A DNA stretch of 64,000 nt. It comes from Mesodorylaimus sp. YZB2_4. Its lineage: Eukaryota; Nematoda; Enoplea; Dorylaimida; Dorylaimidae. Position 1 is the stretch's first letter. Each line of letters starts with the position of its first letter. Below the pieces are notes generated by a model. That model was not told where the DNA came from. It did no database searches and saw nothing but the letters and a program-made list of their open reading frames with translations. Location of the stretch: contig JASANH010001684.1 in NCBI GenBank assembly GCA_030248295.1, positions 357,402 through 421,401 on the forward strand, written 5' to 3'. Of the stretch, positions 31,930 through 45,021 are shown piece by piece. Both the position numbers and the translations under genes were made by a program.

Positions 31930-34900
31930 TCACTTGGCGTAATACGATTGTGAACGAGGCCTCAGCTTCAAGGTGAACTCCACATTTTGAGTGCCGTATA
32001 AATCCCCGTTGTATTCTTTGTAAGTCTTTGGAGGAGGTGGACGACAGAAACAGATTTTGATCAAATCCCAAATAAGAACTAGAATTTCCACGCAGGTGAT
32101 AACGCTGAATCCTTAAAAGAATTATACGGCCTAATCACTGATCGCGCTGAGAAGAAATGTTTTAGTACCTAGCCATAATCCCAATTGTCCACCAAGGTCG
32201 GCCAGTAAATTTACCCACTAAAAAATAAAAACTGTTGGAAATAAGCTGATGACTCTCTGGTGACTAGTGAATCAAAAAACGGTATTTGTGAAAAGCTGAG
32301 TTTTTTTGCTGCCAGCCAGAAGAACGTTATAAGCTTGGCCCTCGAGTGCGCTGTATAGTGCTTGGCTATGGATAAAGTGACATGACATAAGCTTCCCTTG
32401 AGGCCTCTATGACCCAGTTCAGGATGATTAAATCATTAAAACTTATCCAACAGTTGGATAGTTACTGAAAACAAATAGTTCTTCAATACGCTTTCCCTAA
32501 ATTAAATATAATCAGGTACTGTAGTTTGGGAGTTGTTAATAGTTACTTGTTCAAGACGCGCATCGGACAAGACGCGCATACAAGCCATATCGACCATTCC
32601 AAACAAGATGTCTCAAGAATACCGCATATGCTACCTGTACTATCTGTTTTCTTTGGGAATGTACACGCGGCCTATGCGGTAACGTGGAGGGCGTGTATAT
32701 TCTCATAGAAAACATGTTATAAATGGGTCAGAGGTGGGTAAGTTATTCGAGGGCAACTATTTGCAGGGTAATCCAGACTCGCAACGCATTTTTTGCATTA
32801 AAGTTCCAAAAAAAGAACTAAGTTTTAGTTCTAAATCAGCCGAATGCTCTTGCATTACATCAAAGTTTTTTTTAAGGTTGGCGCCCGCTCAAGCCCAGTT
32901 CCAGCTCAGTTATAAGCGAGGCCATGGAGTGACCAGCTCTCTTGGCAGCTTCCCTCTGTGGGTCTCACCGAGGAGAGCCTCCACCCACACGAGGGCATCC
33001 TGTGCCAACCAGCGTCCCAAGATGAGGGGGCGAGACGAGAGGGACGAACTCACAAAGTCGCCGTCGAAGACTGGTTCCCCTTAGAGAACGGGATTACTAA
33101 ACTGCCGTCCTCAGCTGGAACAGAACTGCGGCCTCTCAGTCAGGGCTGCTGGCCCAAGCAACTACAACAGTCACAAATCTCAGAAGATAGGCAGTACTAG
33201 GGCAGTGCATGGTTTTTGCGATTATCACAATGACTGGCTGGCTGTTTTAGAATATTCTTTGTCCACACGCCCGCCATAATTTGGCTGTGTTCAAAGCATA
33301 GATAACGCGCAGAAGAGAGATAACATAAAATTAATTCTTGACTCTTTTGCTTTTGTACCTTGCACTGAGGTGAACAAAGCCTGATATGAAAATGCACCAA
33401 AGAACATACTGGATAAGCTTCCGACTCTTTAAGGTATTCACAATTCAGCTGTTCGAAATACACTTCAACCATGGCTCCGTTCTCCCTTAAGCACAAAAAT
33501 ATGGATTTTCAAATATTCAGCTATCGCAACATACTCACCGTAAATGTTCAGTACACTGTTCAATCGTACCGCTGCAATTGAGCACCTGAAACATAATAGT
33601 TGCGGAATTCTGCCAAAGAGCAACGTAACAAAAAGCAACTTACCGATGGATGAGCGGCGCCTGATGGCCACTTAGCGGCAGAAAACGTGGTATCATAAAC
33701 TGCTTGGCTGAAAACCATGCATAGAATCCCACCTGATAATGAGCTACTGTAGATCCCCACTTGGACTACCTTGAAATCCTCTACTATCGGGTGTGCCATA
33801 AAGAATGGCCCTCTAATTTTTCCTCTTCTACCAGCCACTATGCAATTTATAGTATTAAATTTTATACCATTGTGTTAAGCATTTAACTCTGAGCCAGCTT
33901 GACCTCTGTCAGCTGGATACATCTGTACATCACATATCAATTGAGGTAGAACACCACATATTACGTAAGCTATCAGAACATCAGAAGATCCATTTGAGCT
34001 GAGCATTTTTTTCTTGTCACCGTTCTGCCCCCTCCTTATAATTTTCATCGTCATCACTGACGGAAGTGCCAGCTGTAACGCCTTGCAGTGCCTGTAAGGA
34101 GGCCTGATTCAGTACCTGTGTGAACGTATCTCCCTCTTAGATGCCATACGAGCCCCTCACTTTTATTCTCTTCAACTGCTTCTTTGAAATTCCACACCCT
34201 CGGGTAACAACTGATTTCAGGTATCACGCACCTACAGCACGATACTTACTCGCAAGGTTGAGGGCATTCGCAGCCGTCGATCGTACCATATACAGAGCCC
34301 AGCGCTAGTACTTCTCTTTCCAAACATGCACCTAAATAACATTCGGAATGATGAGCTACTATTTTGATCGTATTATTTTTCGATTCCTGAGTATTCGTTC
34401 CCTGGTGAATTCCAGTCTGAAACACATTTATCCCACCACCCGTTTCAGCAGTTTTCTGCACCTATACGAAATCGTGAATTGCGCTTCTTCTGTTTCCATT
34501 CCTTGCCCCGGGCACTTCCTCTTTCGCCAAACGTCACCGTGACAATTTATAAGGGGGCTGTAAAATGTGAAGTCAAACACATTCTCGGTGCTAATTGAGA
34601 CGGAAAACGCATTCAGAAAAACGAAGCTGCCGCCCAATATCAACTTCTTTCTTCAAATTGAGGGTGAAAAACGCAAATAAGACTTTTAGCACAAAGTGTG
34701 AATGCGCTAGTCATATGTTGTGCTGTAACAATGAAACCTCGCTCATTTGGGTGACGTGAGTAAGCTCAGCTGAGCTTCTCGTTGGCGCACAGCAAGGAAT
34801 GCTAACTTATTCACAGCTATGTAATGCGTGTTAAAACAAAAAGTTGAAACTTGGACTTACGTCCCGCGGGGTCGTCAGGCAGGCAATGACGTGCGCCCGA

Positions 34901-37900
34901 AGCCACTGGAAACCGAGGTTCACCGCACCCGCAACGCTTTACGAGCTCTCGTTGTCGGCAAGTGCGGAAGCATCCCTAAGCAAGAAAAAAGCAATAAAGC
35001 AAGCATATACGACTGTTTCGCGCAAGTTTTACATTGTTTGCTTGTTTTCTATGTTGAGAATGCATAGCTTAGAATGGTGCCTATCAACCTGCCTCGCAAA
35101 GATGGGCTGCGATCAAGAAGCATGCGAATTCAGGTAGGTGCGACTGTATGTAGGAACACTTTCTGCAGGTCCTGGAGGGAAATTTTTATAGACCGTTCTC
35201 CCAGCCTCACCTCAGTGGAATAGGAATAATTGCCATAAATATAATCAGACGCTCTTCCACTCGAGCTGCACTCGCCATAGGGTGGCTCTAAACGTCTCAC
35301 TTTTTTCTGAAACAGATATTTATTGGCAAAAAACCTGAAAAAATAAGTCAGGACAAACTTACAAGTCGAATTCCAAATGATGAGGTAAATCCAGCGGGAG
35401 CATTGTATCCAAATACGTCAGGAAATGGATAAGAATCTGAGGTGTGCACAGCTATGCGTGCTCCTAGATCCGGTGTCAATGGTAAGTATTCTTCAACATC
35501 TAAGTAGACCATAAAACGCAGGCCTAAAAAGGAATGCATCTAGTCGTGTTCAAAGTGTGTTTTTTTCAGCTGAGTAACAACCAGAACACGGATTACACTC
35601 CTGGAACATTTGAATGCAGGGTCATAATGTGTGGCTGATACATAAAAACTTGAACCTTGGTGGGAACTGAACTTGCAACCATCGGACCATATCAGCCTAA
35701 CGATAAGGCACAAAGGCGGTTTGAGATGAATCTCGGGTTCGATTCCCTCTTGGAGCCTCCGTTTTTCATTCTGTTTCTACTGGCTAGAGAGACCGGAAAT
35801 GATGATTCTAAGACAAGATCCGAAACCCGACGCAGATTCTCTTCACGAAACACGCACAAGCACATTGAACTGGCTCCTTACCAAATACTGGACCCGCTCT
35901 GCTAGTTTTGTTGAATTTGGCATTGTAATTAAAAACGTAACAATTTCCATAAATTGGATCGATGTGTAATCTGAAGTCTCTGCAAGAAACATTTTGTGAG
36001 TTTTCCCAGCACAGGCCCACCTTGGCATATTCTCAATCGTACTGGTCAATATCGCACTGTTGTCGATTGAACACGCACATTCTAATCAATTCTTCTTTAT
36101 CATGTGATAAGGCCTTCTTCTGCTCGTAGGACATATTTGCTATGACGAACATCATGTTGATTTTGCCTTGGACAGCGATGGCTGCGGGATCAGTGACATT
36201 CTGAAAACGTGAACGGCCTAAGACATGCGCCTGATTTTATAATCAAGTAAGGCGTGTCTGGCCCCGGGGTCGTACATATATTGGGTGATGAAACTGCTAC
36301 TGTGCGGTCATAATAATATATGGTTCTTTTGAGAGGGTATATAAAAAAATGCATGAAAATAAAAAATTGTACTGCAGATTCCTCAAATGGTGGGAGCATG
36401 TATTACTGGATCCTCTCTATAGAGCCCTAATTAAATTCCCACATGCTATTTTTAAGGGAGGTCTGACCATCAAAAACTCCTCTGCCTTCCGTGTCAGGTC
36501 TGGCTGACTGCGTGCGCTCCTGGGGTTTCTGTGACGTCTGATCCTTCGCTGTCATCAGCTGAAATATATGTGGGCGGTAAGCTAAAGGCAGGAAGCGCTC
36601 GTTGCTAAACGAGAATAAGCCTGTTGCTCGCAAAAAAGACCAATGTATTGCACTCAGCTTATTCCTTGGGACTATCTTCAGTTACTTTAGAAGCTGTCCG
36701 TACCTACAGTACGGAAAAACGGAGGGAGAAACAGAATCGCAAGCGGAAAATGCAAAAAGTCCCACTCATGTTTCTCAAATGCCCCCTCTCTTGCGGCCAG
36801 AGCCTCAATTTTGGCTGTGTACACATCTATGTACTGAATGCGTGCGTAAGTTTCAAAGCAGATTCAGGCATGAACAACAACAAAGTGGTGACATGCAGAT
36901 CACTGTTGATTTCAAATAGAAACCTCACTTGCAGCATTGATTTTGCACTAGAATCACAAGTTTTCCATGATCAGATAGGTATTTTCCCACCCCTTGAAAG
37001 ATTTTGTTTTTCAGATAGATAGTTATATTGGAGTCAATACAGCGTGAATTTAGATATTTTGAAATCTGTCCGGATCTTTAGATTAGACTCCATCAGCACA
37101 CACGGATCCAGCGTCGCAGATTTTAAAGATTTGGATCAATTATAGCCCATGTATATCCCAGAATTACGCTGAATATTTTCGGCTGGTTGGGTTTCCAATT
37201 TAGATCACCCGGCTGCCGCCCTCATGAACAAGCCAAAAAAGTTAGTTAAAGCTGAGCTCTGCTTCCTGACGTACGTGCTTTGCTGAGACCCAGAGCCGTG
37301 ATAAATGATGCGAAGCGCATGTCATATCACGGGCGACTGCAAAGCGAGTTGGAGCCAGTCATTACTGCAGTGGGATACACGTGATGGGTAGCAGACTATC
37401 TTACATCAAAGGATTGCGCCACTTCGAAATTATCCACCGTGGTCGTCGGCATGGTCATCGGCTCTGCGGTCGTAGTGGTCGTCGTAGTCTCGGCTGGCTT
37501 TGGTGGTTGCAACTCCCACAAATTATCAAATCTTTGATCCAACGTCGCAATGCAATGCTTAGTAACATTTTGGCAAATGCACGGCTCTACATTATTGAAT
37601 ATTCTATCATCGTCCGGCGTATATGGCTTTGGTAAATCGGCGATATTACATCGTCCACTCATTGTGCAATTAGTGCACCAACTCAGATGCCAAAACGAGG
37701 TTGAATAACACGGCCAGGCGGTCATTTTCTGCGATTCATAAAAGCAAATACATTCGGGCACTTGACCATTTATGGGCGGTGCGTAAGAGGGGACGCACTC
37801 GGCGGAATTATTCGGGCATCGGCACATGGCGAAGACGGGTCTGTACAAATATCGATTATTACGTATATTATATCCGTAATAATTATAGTTGGTGTATGAG

Positions 37901-40798
37901 GGTGGTCTCGCGTGACGTCGTTCACGTTGGCGTATCGTGTTCGCCACTTGACGCGAGCCACCACGTTCAGTCAAAGCTCGGTCGAAGCTATTGAGCTGTA
38001 ATGAAAAAGGATTTTTAAAAAGTCTTTGGGTCAGAATCTATGGTCTATAAGAATCCTACAACTCATAGTGTCTGACATGTGACGCAACCACGAGGAAACA
38101 ATGAAAAATGGACTGACGACCTTGAACATTATGTTTTACAATCTACACCTCGTTTCACCCCGACCACTTTGAATTATGGCCTCGTCTATGAAGCAACCTT
38201 ATGTCTCGTAGAACAAGGCTTGTTCAGAATGTTCTAAGGACGCTCGTACCCGGACAGAAGAAACTGGAAGACGCTTTTTTCAGTCCGAGTCTGAAATGAG
38301 AAGCTTCTTTCTTACGTTGATTTTTTTCCAGGTATATGCGCTGTTTAAACAAGAATCAGACAGAAAGTACTCGGATTATGTGGTAATAATAGACAAGCTA
38401 TTGTGACTTGCTGGTTTTCTGCACAAAATAAGTGTTCAACAACTCATAACCTTCAATGCAGCAGGCAAACACGAAACGCACGGGTACTTACCGTTCTCTG
38501 AAGCGAGTCTTCTTTATGGACCAGACTTTTCTTGTACGGATTAATATTGCAAATTGTCACAGCAGGGAACGATACTGCTTCAAATTTAAGCTAAATAAAA
38601 GACAAAAGTGGGCTTGCAATGACATCAAATGTTATCAGCTGTATCCTTTTTGTTGAAGCGATATACATAGTTTGTTTGATTCCACATAGACTCCTAATGA
38701 CTTGCCAAATAGTTTGAAGGAATTAATGACGCGACTAGGCTTGTCCTATTTGTCTTGGGTTACAATCAGTTTCGTCCTGTTGACCTGCAGGACAAACCTG
38801 ATTGAATTGTCTTATTCAAGCTAATATGAGGAAGAGCCAAATCCTAAGGACAGGTGTACCTTATCATCTTGATCGCTAACTGATTTTTTATTCAAACTTC
38901 TTTTTTTTACTGTTTGGGATAAAATTTCTTTTACGATCACTTGGGCGGGGTAAAGGAATTTACTGCAGAACACGATCCTTTCTAGCTCGGCTGCTAGGGG
39001 CTACAGACGCATGTGCATGGGCACTAAATTTGCACCTTCACTGAGCAACAGGCTCGCAATGGCTTTTAACAGCATAACTGCAAAAAATAGAGCAAAACGT
39101 TGAGACAAGTCGGCCAAATCTTTGCTTGATAATAGAAGGTTTGTCCTACGATTTGTTGGCCAATTTACAATGTCCACTGGCCATGTCAGATTGAGAGAAG
39201 ATGTTCACATAGCAGAGATGTGCAAAGCGGATTCACTAATCTCCGCAAATGCGGAGTATGAGAAATATAAAATTTTTTTTAGGGGCCAAAGAAGAGAGAG
39301 CCCTAACTACATTCAGAATAGATCACTACAATGAATTCACGCCCTTGGAATATACATGCCGTGTGTAGGATTACAGAGATCCGGACTTGGCCTGCGTACA
39401 GCATTTCAAACATCCTTCACTACGCATAATTTGGTCTTTCGCCGCTAAGTCTATCAACAAATGGTCATATCCATTTTTAGTATCAAAAATCCGAAAGTTT
39501 CGATCATTGCTGCAGTGCTGTACATCAAACTTCCTACCCCCCACCCATATACAATGCGTATCTGTACAAAGCGGTGTTGGATGGGGTTCCAGAAGTTTTG
39601 GGTCCAGAAACTTGTTGATTAAATCCTAGGGTTTATAACGAGAAGGAACTTTTGTAATTTCTTGTCCAAAATACTCATGTTCGTAATTTGCTTTGCCACT
39701 TCATAAAACACCGCGCACTGCACTCACTAGAAGCTGCGGCAACCTGACACAGCCAGAGGGTGAATCAAACCGACTCGACAGCTTATGAGCTAAATTTTGG
39801 CTTGACTTATTCTAGCTCCTTTTTGTAGGAAGCAGGTAGTTTATTCTTTAACGTCGCTTAGGCACAGGTGAGGGTACAACCTTGATCCCTCTGACTCCTC
39901 CATGCTTGATTTCGCTCCAAAGAGGGTTCCTATGAGTGTGACTTTCAACCCTAAAAATTAACTCTAAGCGCACAGTTGGCAGCCAGTGAAGGTGGTCGGC
40001 TGCGATCGCCCACTTCTGCCGAAAAAAAGCTGTAGAAGCCTTCATCTTTACCGTCATCCCGACAAAAAAAAGTCATCCTTTACATAGAGGCATCAGCGCA
40101 GAATCTGGATCGCATAGTTTTCCACAATGGACAAAGTAAAGCAGAAACGAGGTTTCAGTTTGATAGCTCTTTTGTGTATTCCATTTAAAAAGTTTGTGGG
40201 ACAAAGGTTTTGGGTCAGAAAGCACAGTGATACAGTTTATGTATATTAACAGGAGAAGAATCAAGAATTCCAAAGGAGAAAAAAAACCAAAAAATTATTG
40301 AAGACAGATAATCAGGAACTCATCATTATGATCGACTCATCCAGCAGTTTCTCAACTGCTGACCATATTTGTCAAAAATTCAACCGTGTACCTGCTTTGT
40401 GAGCAAAAGCCAAAAATCATGCGTTGCACAAGCTGGTAATGAAACCTACAGTAGATTAGGTATCCGGAATGGCACATTTTGTAGGTTTGCATGCTGGTAG
40501 GACTCGGGAACTGAAACCGGAACCCCTGGGTGCACAAACATTGGAAAATGCTTCTTTATTTCCACCTCACCTCGATCTGTGTCGTCGTTTCGAATCGAAA
40601 AAATCGTTGTATTAAGAATGATGCTTGAAAGAGGAAGAGGGCTGCGCAGACTATGCATACGCCGATCCAGAACAATTTGCCCCTGTACGTGCGAGCCTTA
40701 GTGACCCTGGGCACGCCGTGGGCGGTCGTATTTTCTCCGAATTCAATGAGTACAGTTTTAGTCTCTTTCTTGACTTCTATTAATAAAGGTTTTGGCAT
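31930..40798 (-). CDS. DEG/ENaC amiloride-sensitive sodium channel subunit
   Basis: Trimeric cation channel subunit, 681 residues in 14 exons: 40798-40571, 38590-38492, 37995-37405, 36200-36043, 35979-35882, 35523-35363, 35306-35211, 34975-34861, 34331-34250, 33707-33644, 33585-33539, 33485-33410, 32217-32169, 32111-31930; all phases join. Cytosolic N-terminus with the gating His-Gly pair (27-28); TM1 41-67; FPAVTICN (84-91). Exon 3 is a Cys-rich finger insert with CICFYES and WPCY (203-206), as in nematode members, then a threonine run. Next are DPIYGNCYVFN, YPFPDVFGYNAPAGFTSSFG, GCFRTCRQ, RCGCGEPRFP, CECPQPC, TTFSAAKWPS and VEVYFEQLN. TM2 follows (LLADLGGQLGLWLG) with the GxS selectivity filter as GFS (622-624). 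Intron 1 is 2.0 kb; intron 12 (32,218-33,409) contains a family C repeat. The last exon overlaps no SLC22 sequence. Gating stimulus and partners unknown. Confidence 0.94.
32336..32390 (-). repeat. Short dispersed repeat shared with 2,499-2,556
   Basis: Inverse-orientation partner of 2,499-2,556, lying in intron 12 of the DEG/ENaC gene. Confidence 0.6.
32885..33165 (-). repeat. Dispersed SINE-like repeat, family C, in intron 12 of DEG/ENaC
   Basis: Similar to 59,935-60,290 and 63,640-64,000 (shared GGCATCCTGTGCCA, GAACTGCGGCCTC, CCGTCCTCAGC). It lies between the exon ending at YLKESEAYP and the exon starting TM2, and accounts for about a quarter of that 1.2-kb intron. Confidence 0.6.
35655..35760 (+). 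repeat. tRNA-like element in intron 5 of DEG/ENaC
   Basis: B box GGTTCGATTCC preceded by CTAACGATAAGGCAC, opposite in orientation to the host gene. No full cloverleaf. Probably tRNA-derived SINE debris. Confidence 0.35.
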
Positions 40799-42735
40799 GA
40801 TGGTGAGATTGGCACGAGCATAAAAGCCTAGTATAATAAGCAAAAATTTCAGCTATGGCTCGCCAGGCGCTTCGTCCGGATATGCTTGGGCCGTTTTGAA
40901 AAATGCCGACTCTTGCCAACGTCCTAGTTGAGTGGCTCGTAAATGTAGCGCCGTTACGTCAACGTTTTCGGTAGTCGATTTGGCAAAACGGGGGTCTCGG
41001 CTGTGTCGACACACCTTAGGGCCCTGAGGGCGGCGCTAACTAGGCAACAGGGCTACATCTACAGCCTTCAATTTAAAACCAAGCTTATATAGCCCACTAA
41101 CAGGCGTACCCTCCCAAACTGATATACCTATTGTTTTAGAGGCCGAGGCACGTTTTGGCGTGACACGGTGGCTGCTAGCATTGAAGAAAAATCGTCTCAT
41201 CGGTTGTTACGTTTTGGAAAATTCGAAGCGCGAGTTCATCGATACGGCACTCATCCTTTATAAACGCCACCATTTGTCAGAGTGGCGACGTCGACACCGT
41301 TTCCCCTTCGATGATGTCCCACAACGGTTGCACATTCTCGTCATCCCAACTCGAACACAGTCCGCTTCGCATTAACCGAGCAGAGAAAAAACTAAGTTCA
41401 CAAAAAGTTCAAAAAGTCAAAAACCAAAAGGCAGCTTTCGGTCTCTTCCCCTTTGCAAGAATATCGAACACGATGAGTTGACTTAAGGGCTGCTGCTGCT
41501 CTGAGCATTGACGTCTCGATCATCGCCAGGCAATCCATTTTATAAAACCTCTCTAACGTCATTCGAGAAAGTTTGCATTTTACATCGGAATGCCCCAAAA
41601 ACTCAATTTTACACTAAGCACCCCTACTATTTCTTTCCGAAACACTTTTTAGGGCCTTTGGGAATAAGTGCATATCATTCGTAGCAAACCACTTTGATAA
41701 AATTCGCACAAGTGTTATGGCCATGTCAACGGGCAGCTTCGATAAGATTTCAATCATTTCTGGTTAAATTGAACTGATATTCGACAATATCTAGTCGGTC
41801 GTAGGCTGAGCAACAGGGATCAAAAACTGTGATACCCGTTCTTGACCAAGGAGAAGATGCTTTCCGCTGCTAAAATGTGCATGAATCATAATTAGCGGCG
41901 TCTGTTTCACCAAAACCTCGCCCAACGTCTGAGCGAGAGCAAGCATTCTTTTTGACGTTTGTCGACTTTTGTTGCACTATGCACTCGCAAAATACCGTGT
42001 AAATCTTCTAAATTAGCGCCCTCATAGAGACACCTTCGAAATAAAAATGGGTAACCAGGAGAAACATAGACAAACTTCCAATTGAAAAAATTTTACTCAA
42101 GTGGTATCTGCGTGAAGCACAGTTCAATGCAGATGCAGCATGCAGAATTTTGCGGTCTATTGATTGCTTATGCAAATGTTTTATACTTTCTTTAGTGTAT
42201 CTCGATATATATCTGCCCGAGGCTTTTAAGTTCTGGTTTTTACTGGCTGCACGAGTGGAACTTTATGTACGTCTCGAGCAGGCACACCAATGCGGGGTCC
42301 TGCCAGCTGGAAGCTAAGAAAACTGGTTTTGACATGGTTCGTTGGAACTGATCAAACATAACCGAACTCTGACGGGCCGTTAGATCTCGTCCAGAGTGGC
42401 TCCGTGGTGGGGGGCCAGCGGAACCCAAATTCTGAGACTGGCCTTTTTTAAGTTTGTGAATTTTCACTGTGGTTTACGCTCTTTTACAGATTTGATAGAA
42501 CGAAACCCAATATTGGGAGTCACACCTATGAAACAGGGCTCTGGAAGTAGAGGCTGCGAGGGTGGACCAGATCAAGGGCGCTGGCCGAGGAGGGTGGTCA
42601 CAGAAGCGACCTACTCACAAGTGCCAGTCAGAGGACGCTCAAGGGGATTAGCAGAAGCCACATCCACGGTATTCCCAGTCACTGTGGTCATCAGTAATAA
42701 AGAAGTACAGTATAAAGCTGCATCAAGTTATGTCT
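40799..42735. other. Upstream of DEG/ENaC, nothing firmly recognised
   Basis: The DEG/ENaC reading frame stays open 45 bases upstream of its ATG without another ATG. A TATATAG occurs near 41,087. A 72-codon plus-strand frame at 41,160-41,375 has no family resemblance. The rest is unannotated. Confidence 0.4.
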
Positions 42736-42739
42736 GTAA

Positions 42740-43085
42740 AGCGGCCGCGGTGGTGCAGCGGTTCGGCATTCGTCTCTCAGTATTGCTCGGGAGCGCCCGG
42801 TGATGGCCGCTACTAGCCTGATGATGGTCGAGGTGGGTGACTCGACTGCTACCGTCGAGGTGCTCCGAGTGGAGAGACGGAGGCCAAACACCGACAGGGT
42901 TCAAAGCATGCCCTACATCGTCCGAGGAAGTCGGTGTGTGGTCTAGGACGCCCTCGCGTGGAGGTGCTCCTAGTGAAGACACGCGGGATGCTGCTGCGTG
43001 TGCTGGTCCCCGCACAGCCTTGCTTAGAAGGTTTGACTGCTGGCCCGCTAGTGGCAAAACGGGTTTCGGCCCACAAAACATACTG
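42740..43085 (+). repeat. Dispersed SINE-like repeat, family C (long copy)
   Basis: Starts with a tRNA-like head (GCGGTGGTGCAGCGGTTCGG). Then come GTGGGTGACTCG, GAGGTGCTCCGAGTGGAGAG, GTCCGAGGAAGTC, GGAGGTGCTCCTAGTGAAGA and GCAAAACGGGTTTCGGCC. Very like 52,395-52,712. This is the fullest copy in the window and defines the family's head-to-tail order. Confidence 0.65.
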
Positions 43086-43203
43086 GATGTGAGTCCCATT
43101 GCTTACAGAAGACAATGAATATGAAGGATGTCCCCTGTTAGTACTGTCTCTCCCAAATTCCCAAAATCGAAAATCCCATCAAGCGGTTGGGTGATAGAGG
43201 ATT

Positions 43204-43931
43204 ATATTTAGTCCGTGAAGAACCAAGACTTTTCCGTAACCCAGATTCTTCGTTCCTCCCCCCCCCCCCCCCCTATGAAATAGATTTCGTGGTATTTCAT
43301 GGCCATATGGTATTCACGTGGGCCCATCTTGGTAATTCATGGGAAGAAGAATCTGGGTTAGGGAAAAGTCTTGGTGCCAGCCATCCAGGCACTCTGTGCA
43401 CTGCCTGATATTAACAGACCTTTTTTAAATACCTACTAATGACTGGTCTTCTTTGATAGCAACTGTTGCGGAGTGGACACTTAGGCCACCTTGCTCTACA
43501 TGCGTATTTAGAAAGGCGCTTAGACAGGCTTTCTGCGAGGTTCGACCCATGGGAGACATAGATGGTCGAGCTTCAATTTTTGACCCCCATTTTTATGAGT
43601 GAATTTGAAGCACCCATGATTGACGATGGTGATGCAACAGCGTTTTTTTAGCGCAAACTTGATATTCACAGGATTATCACAAAAAAGTTTTTCGAAATAT
43701 CTGGCTCGAAAATGAATGTCTGGTTTCGTGACCTGCTCAAGATTTTCAAAAATTCCGTTTAGTTGGCTGCAGTTTTTTGCCTAACCTAGATTCTTCTTCA
43801 CATGAAATACCAAGCTGGGCCCACGTGAATACCATTTGGCCATGAATTACCACAAAATCTTTTTCACAGGGGAGGGTGGGGGCGAAGAATCTATTTTAGG
43901 GAAAAGTCTTGGTTCTTCACGGACTAAATAT
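43204..43931. mobile_element. Foldback MITE with long inverted repeats
   Basis: Outer ends ATATTTAGTCCGTGAAGAAC (left) and its complement (right) begin about 170-base inverted repeats (43,204-43,380 against 43,785-43,931). Each arm is itself a palindrome-like structure: AAGACTTTTCC...CAGATTCTTC is mirrored by GAAGAATCTGGG...GGAAAAGTCTT. The left arm contains a C16 tract (43,258-43,273) where the right arm has only a short G-rich stretch. No coding capacity. Confidence 0.7.
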
Positions 43932-44091
43932 CAGCCTCAATTACCCAAGATTGAGGGTATTTAACTTCTTCTGCCTGCATCATTTCACAAAATGGTTGCA
44001 CCACCATGAACCTTACATGAGTGAAAAGAAAATCTAATGCCAAACAAAACAAAAAATATTTCAGAATTGACAAGAAATTACGTAATATCGG

Positions 44092-44310
44092 TCAATATTT
44101 TGTCGGCCCTCCTTTATTGTCTTTGACCTCTCTCAAACGCCATGGAACACAGTCGACCAAATTTCGACAAAATTCGACTGGAATCGATTCCCAAATACTT
44201 CAAATCGCATGCCAAAGCTCATCGGCATTCCTGTAAGCATTTTTACGAAATTTTCGACCGACATAATCCCATAAATTCTCGATCGGGTTGATATCGGGAG
44301 ATTGGGGGGG
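44092..44310 (-). pseudogene. Tc1/mariner transposase C-terminus, dead
   Basis: Minus-strand translation gives SPDINPIENLWDYV, whose Glu is the third catalytic residue of the DD34E triad, then RKNAYRNADELW, IPVEFCRNLVD and KGGPTKY before the stop. There is an in-frame TGA after ELWHAI, and the 5' two thirds are missing, cut at a G10 tract (44,304-44,313). Relic of a Tc1-like DNA transposon. Confidence 0.8.
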
Positions 44311-44564
44311 GGGCAATTATCGATCCAATCGATATTATGTAAAGTAATGGCTACGCAAAATCAGTGTTGCTATCATTATCGATTTTAGCCGATGTTGATG
44401 CTGCCTCTTCATCGCAGATATGATGGATCAGAGTGTACCATGCTTATGATATGAATATCATAATTTTAGCAGAATCCCGATGCATCAATGTCAGGATCAG
44501 GATCTGGGATCGGGAGGGGTCAAATCCCGACGGGATCAGGACCGGGATTGGGATCCTCTCAACC

Positions 44565-44700
44565 TATCACTAGTCACCTCACAGCCTCGCTCATCAAATC
44601 ATGACTGCTGGCCAGCTAACGTGATTGGAAGTCGCATGGAGAACTGGGCCGGCGCGGCCCAACCCGCAAAACTTCTTAAAAAATATGGGTAAAAGTTTGG
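44565..44700 (+). repeat. Dispersed SINE-like repeat, family C, partial
   Basis: Contains TCACCTCACAGCCT, CTGCTGGCCAGCTAACG and TGGAGAACTGGG, matching the 3' part of 59,935-60,290. Confidence 0.5.
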
Positions 44701-44893
44701 GGAGGCTTTTGCAAAACAAAAATCCGCTCCATGAATCAAAAAAGATTTGTCTTCGAAGGAGCGGGCATCTTGTCAAGCTCGAGAAAGCATAAGATGAAAC
44801 GTTTTACAAAACAGCGTTTGGAATGGAGGGGGTATGGCTGAAGTGGTCGACCATTTTTGAGGGGGGTTCGCGATAAGTGGTCGGCATGCGGTC

Positions 44894-45021
44894 GGGGGGG
44901 GGGGGGGGGGGGGGGGGGCAGGAAGAGTAAAAAAATCGAGATTGATAGAAGTCTTTACTGCGCCATCGACAGTGGAACTGTTCGCCAGCGTAGGCATTAA
45001 ATGCGACCCCCCCCCCCCCCC
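44894..45021. repeat. Paired long G and C homopolymers
   Basis: An uninterrupted G25 at 44,894-44,918 and a C15 at 45,007-45,021, 88 bases apart and of opposite polarity. They could form a G/C hairpin or strand-switched quadruplexes. Confidence 0.8.

Noticed and set aside
35110-35150. Minus-strand ACFLIAAHLCE frame as the DEG/ENaC cysteine exon
   Set aside because: The exon at 34,975-34,861 (GCFRTCRQ...RCGCGEPRFP) joins in phase and fits the family far better.
40392-40525. Minus-strand FPSPT frame as exon 2 of DEG/ENaC
   Set aside because: The true block FPAVTICN with good splice sites and matching phases is at 38,590-38,492; the FPSPT frame lacks the following family residues.
41160-41375. 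72-codon plus-strand frame as a gene or mariner remnant
   Set aside because: No motif resemblance found on either strand; short frames of this length are common by chance here.
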